In this document: positions 15,726 to 15,998 of the stretch, in pieces
Numbering within the stretch: position 1 is the stretch's first letter
How the letters are laid out: every line of letters begins with the position of its first letter
Origin: an uncultured Caldilinea sp.
GTDB taxonomy: Bacteria; Chloroflexota; Anaerolineae; Caldilineales; Caldilineaceae
DNA: 15,998 bases
Reading direction: 5' to 3'
Assembly (NCBI GenBank): GCA_937928035.1
Contig: CALFWA010000036.1
Location: 1-15,998, forward strand
Translations under genes and position numbers: made by a program
Notes under the pieces: generated by a model
The model's database searches: none
What the model was told of the DNA's origin: nothing
What the model saw: only the letters and a program-made list of their open reading frames with translations

Positions 15726-15998
15726 CTATCTACGCACAACCTGCCTGCCCGCCCAGGCGACGCCGAAGATGAGCGTGCAGGTCAACACGACCGCTGCGCC
15801 GGAGGAGACATTGAAATAGTAGGAGGCGTATAGCCCTGCGACGCCGGCGAGCACGGTGAAGAAGGCCGCCAGCGCCATCATGCGCACCAGCCGATGGGTG
15901 AGCAGCGCGGCGGCGGCGGCAGGCGTCACCAGCAGCGCGCTCATCAACACCACGCCGACCGCCTGAATACCCGTTACCACGCTCAGGGCCAGCAGGAT
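15726..15998 (-). CDS. ABC-3 family metal-ion transport permease, C-terminal part (partial)
   Basis: The frame is open to the window edge and ends at TAG 15726-15728, giving the last 90 residues. ALSVVTGIQAVGVVLMSALL with VTPAAAA directly following is the highly conserved cytoplasm-facing segment of ZnuB/MntB/TroC-type permeases, which carry Zn2+, Mn2+ or Fe2+ with a periplasmic binding protein and ATPase. Three hydrophobic helices follow, with the conserved GLYASYYFNVSSGAAVVL and a short basic end QVVRR. The N-terminal two thirds and the ATPase partner lie outside the window. The metal cannot be assigned. A weak inverted repeat TCCGGT/ACCGGA at 15689-15717 lies between this gene and the tRNA promoter and might end its transcript. 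Confidence 0.9.
   Translation of the reverse strand: MLLALSVVTGIQAVGVVLMSALLVTPAAAAALLTHRLVRMMALAAFFTVLAGVAGLYASYYFNVSSGAAVVLTCTLIFGVAWAGRQVVRR

Overview
The window is a stretch of a GC-rich bacterial chromosome. It most resembles Chloroflexota (Anaerolineae/Caldilinea-like). The reasons are a LysW-type lysine/arginine gene set, a free-standing methylmalonyl-CoA mutase catalytic subunit, dispersed palindromic and purine-rich repeats, and the overall GC content. The phylum is an inference from gene content; no rRNA is present to confirm it.

Left part (1-4820, + strand). The 3' end of an alpha-L-fucosidase-like gene is followed by a 193-bp gap that can fold into two large hairpins. Four tightly packed genes come next: reductase, kinase, aminotransferase and deacylase, the lysY-lysZ-lysJ-lysK order (argC/B/D/E homologues). 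The GCNATA active-site motif in the reductase points to the carrier-protein (LysW) version of the pathway, yet neither lysW nor its ligase lysX/argX is in view. The last gene, lysK, carries an in-frame purine-rich low-complexity insertion.

Middle part (4821-9230). A repeat-bearing spacer precedes a polyprenyl-phosphate glycosyltransferase (possibly leaderless), a divergent ClC-type chloride channel/transporter with a TrkA-C tail, and a TauE/SafE-type permease. The following 500 bp has no intact gene. It holds palindromic repeats and the frameshifted remnant of a LuxR/NarL-type DNA-binding domain, which abuts the stop codon of the next gene in the same reading frame.

Right part (9231-13678, - strand). 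This is a housekeeping run transcribed leftwards: dnaX, ebfC/ybaB, recR (the classic replication/recombination trio), then the methylmalonyl-CoA mutase large subunit.

Far right (13727-15998, - strand). A less GC-rich insert lies between dnaX and tRNA-Gln. It encodes a full-length NgoMIV-family restriction endonuclease and an N-terminally incomplete TSPPY-type DNA methyltransferase. The nuclease keeps its catalytic residues but has His where NgoMIV has the DNA-reading Arg191. This looks like a decaying or re-targeted restriction-modification module. A tRNA-Gln(CUG) with a strong promoter and terminator follows, and then the 3' part of an ABC-3 metal-transport permease that runs off the window.
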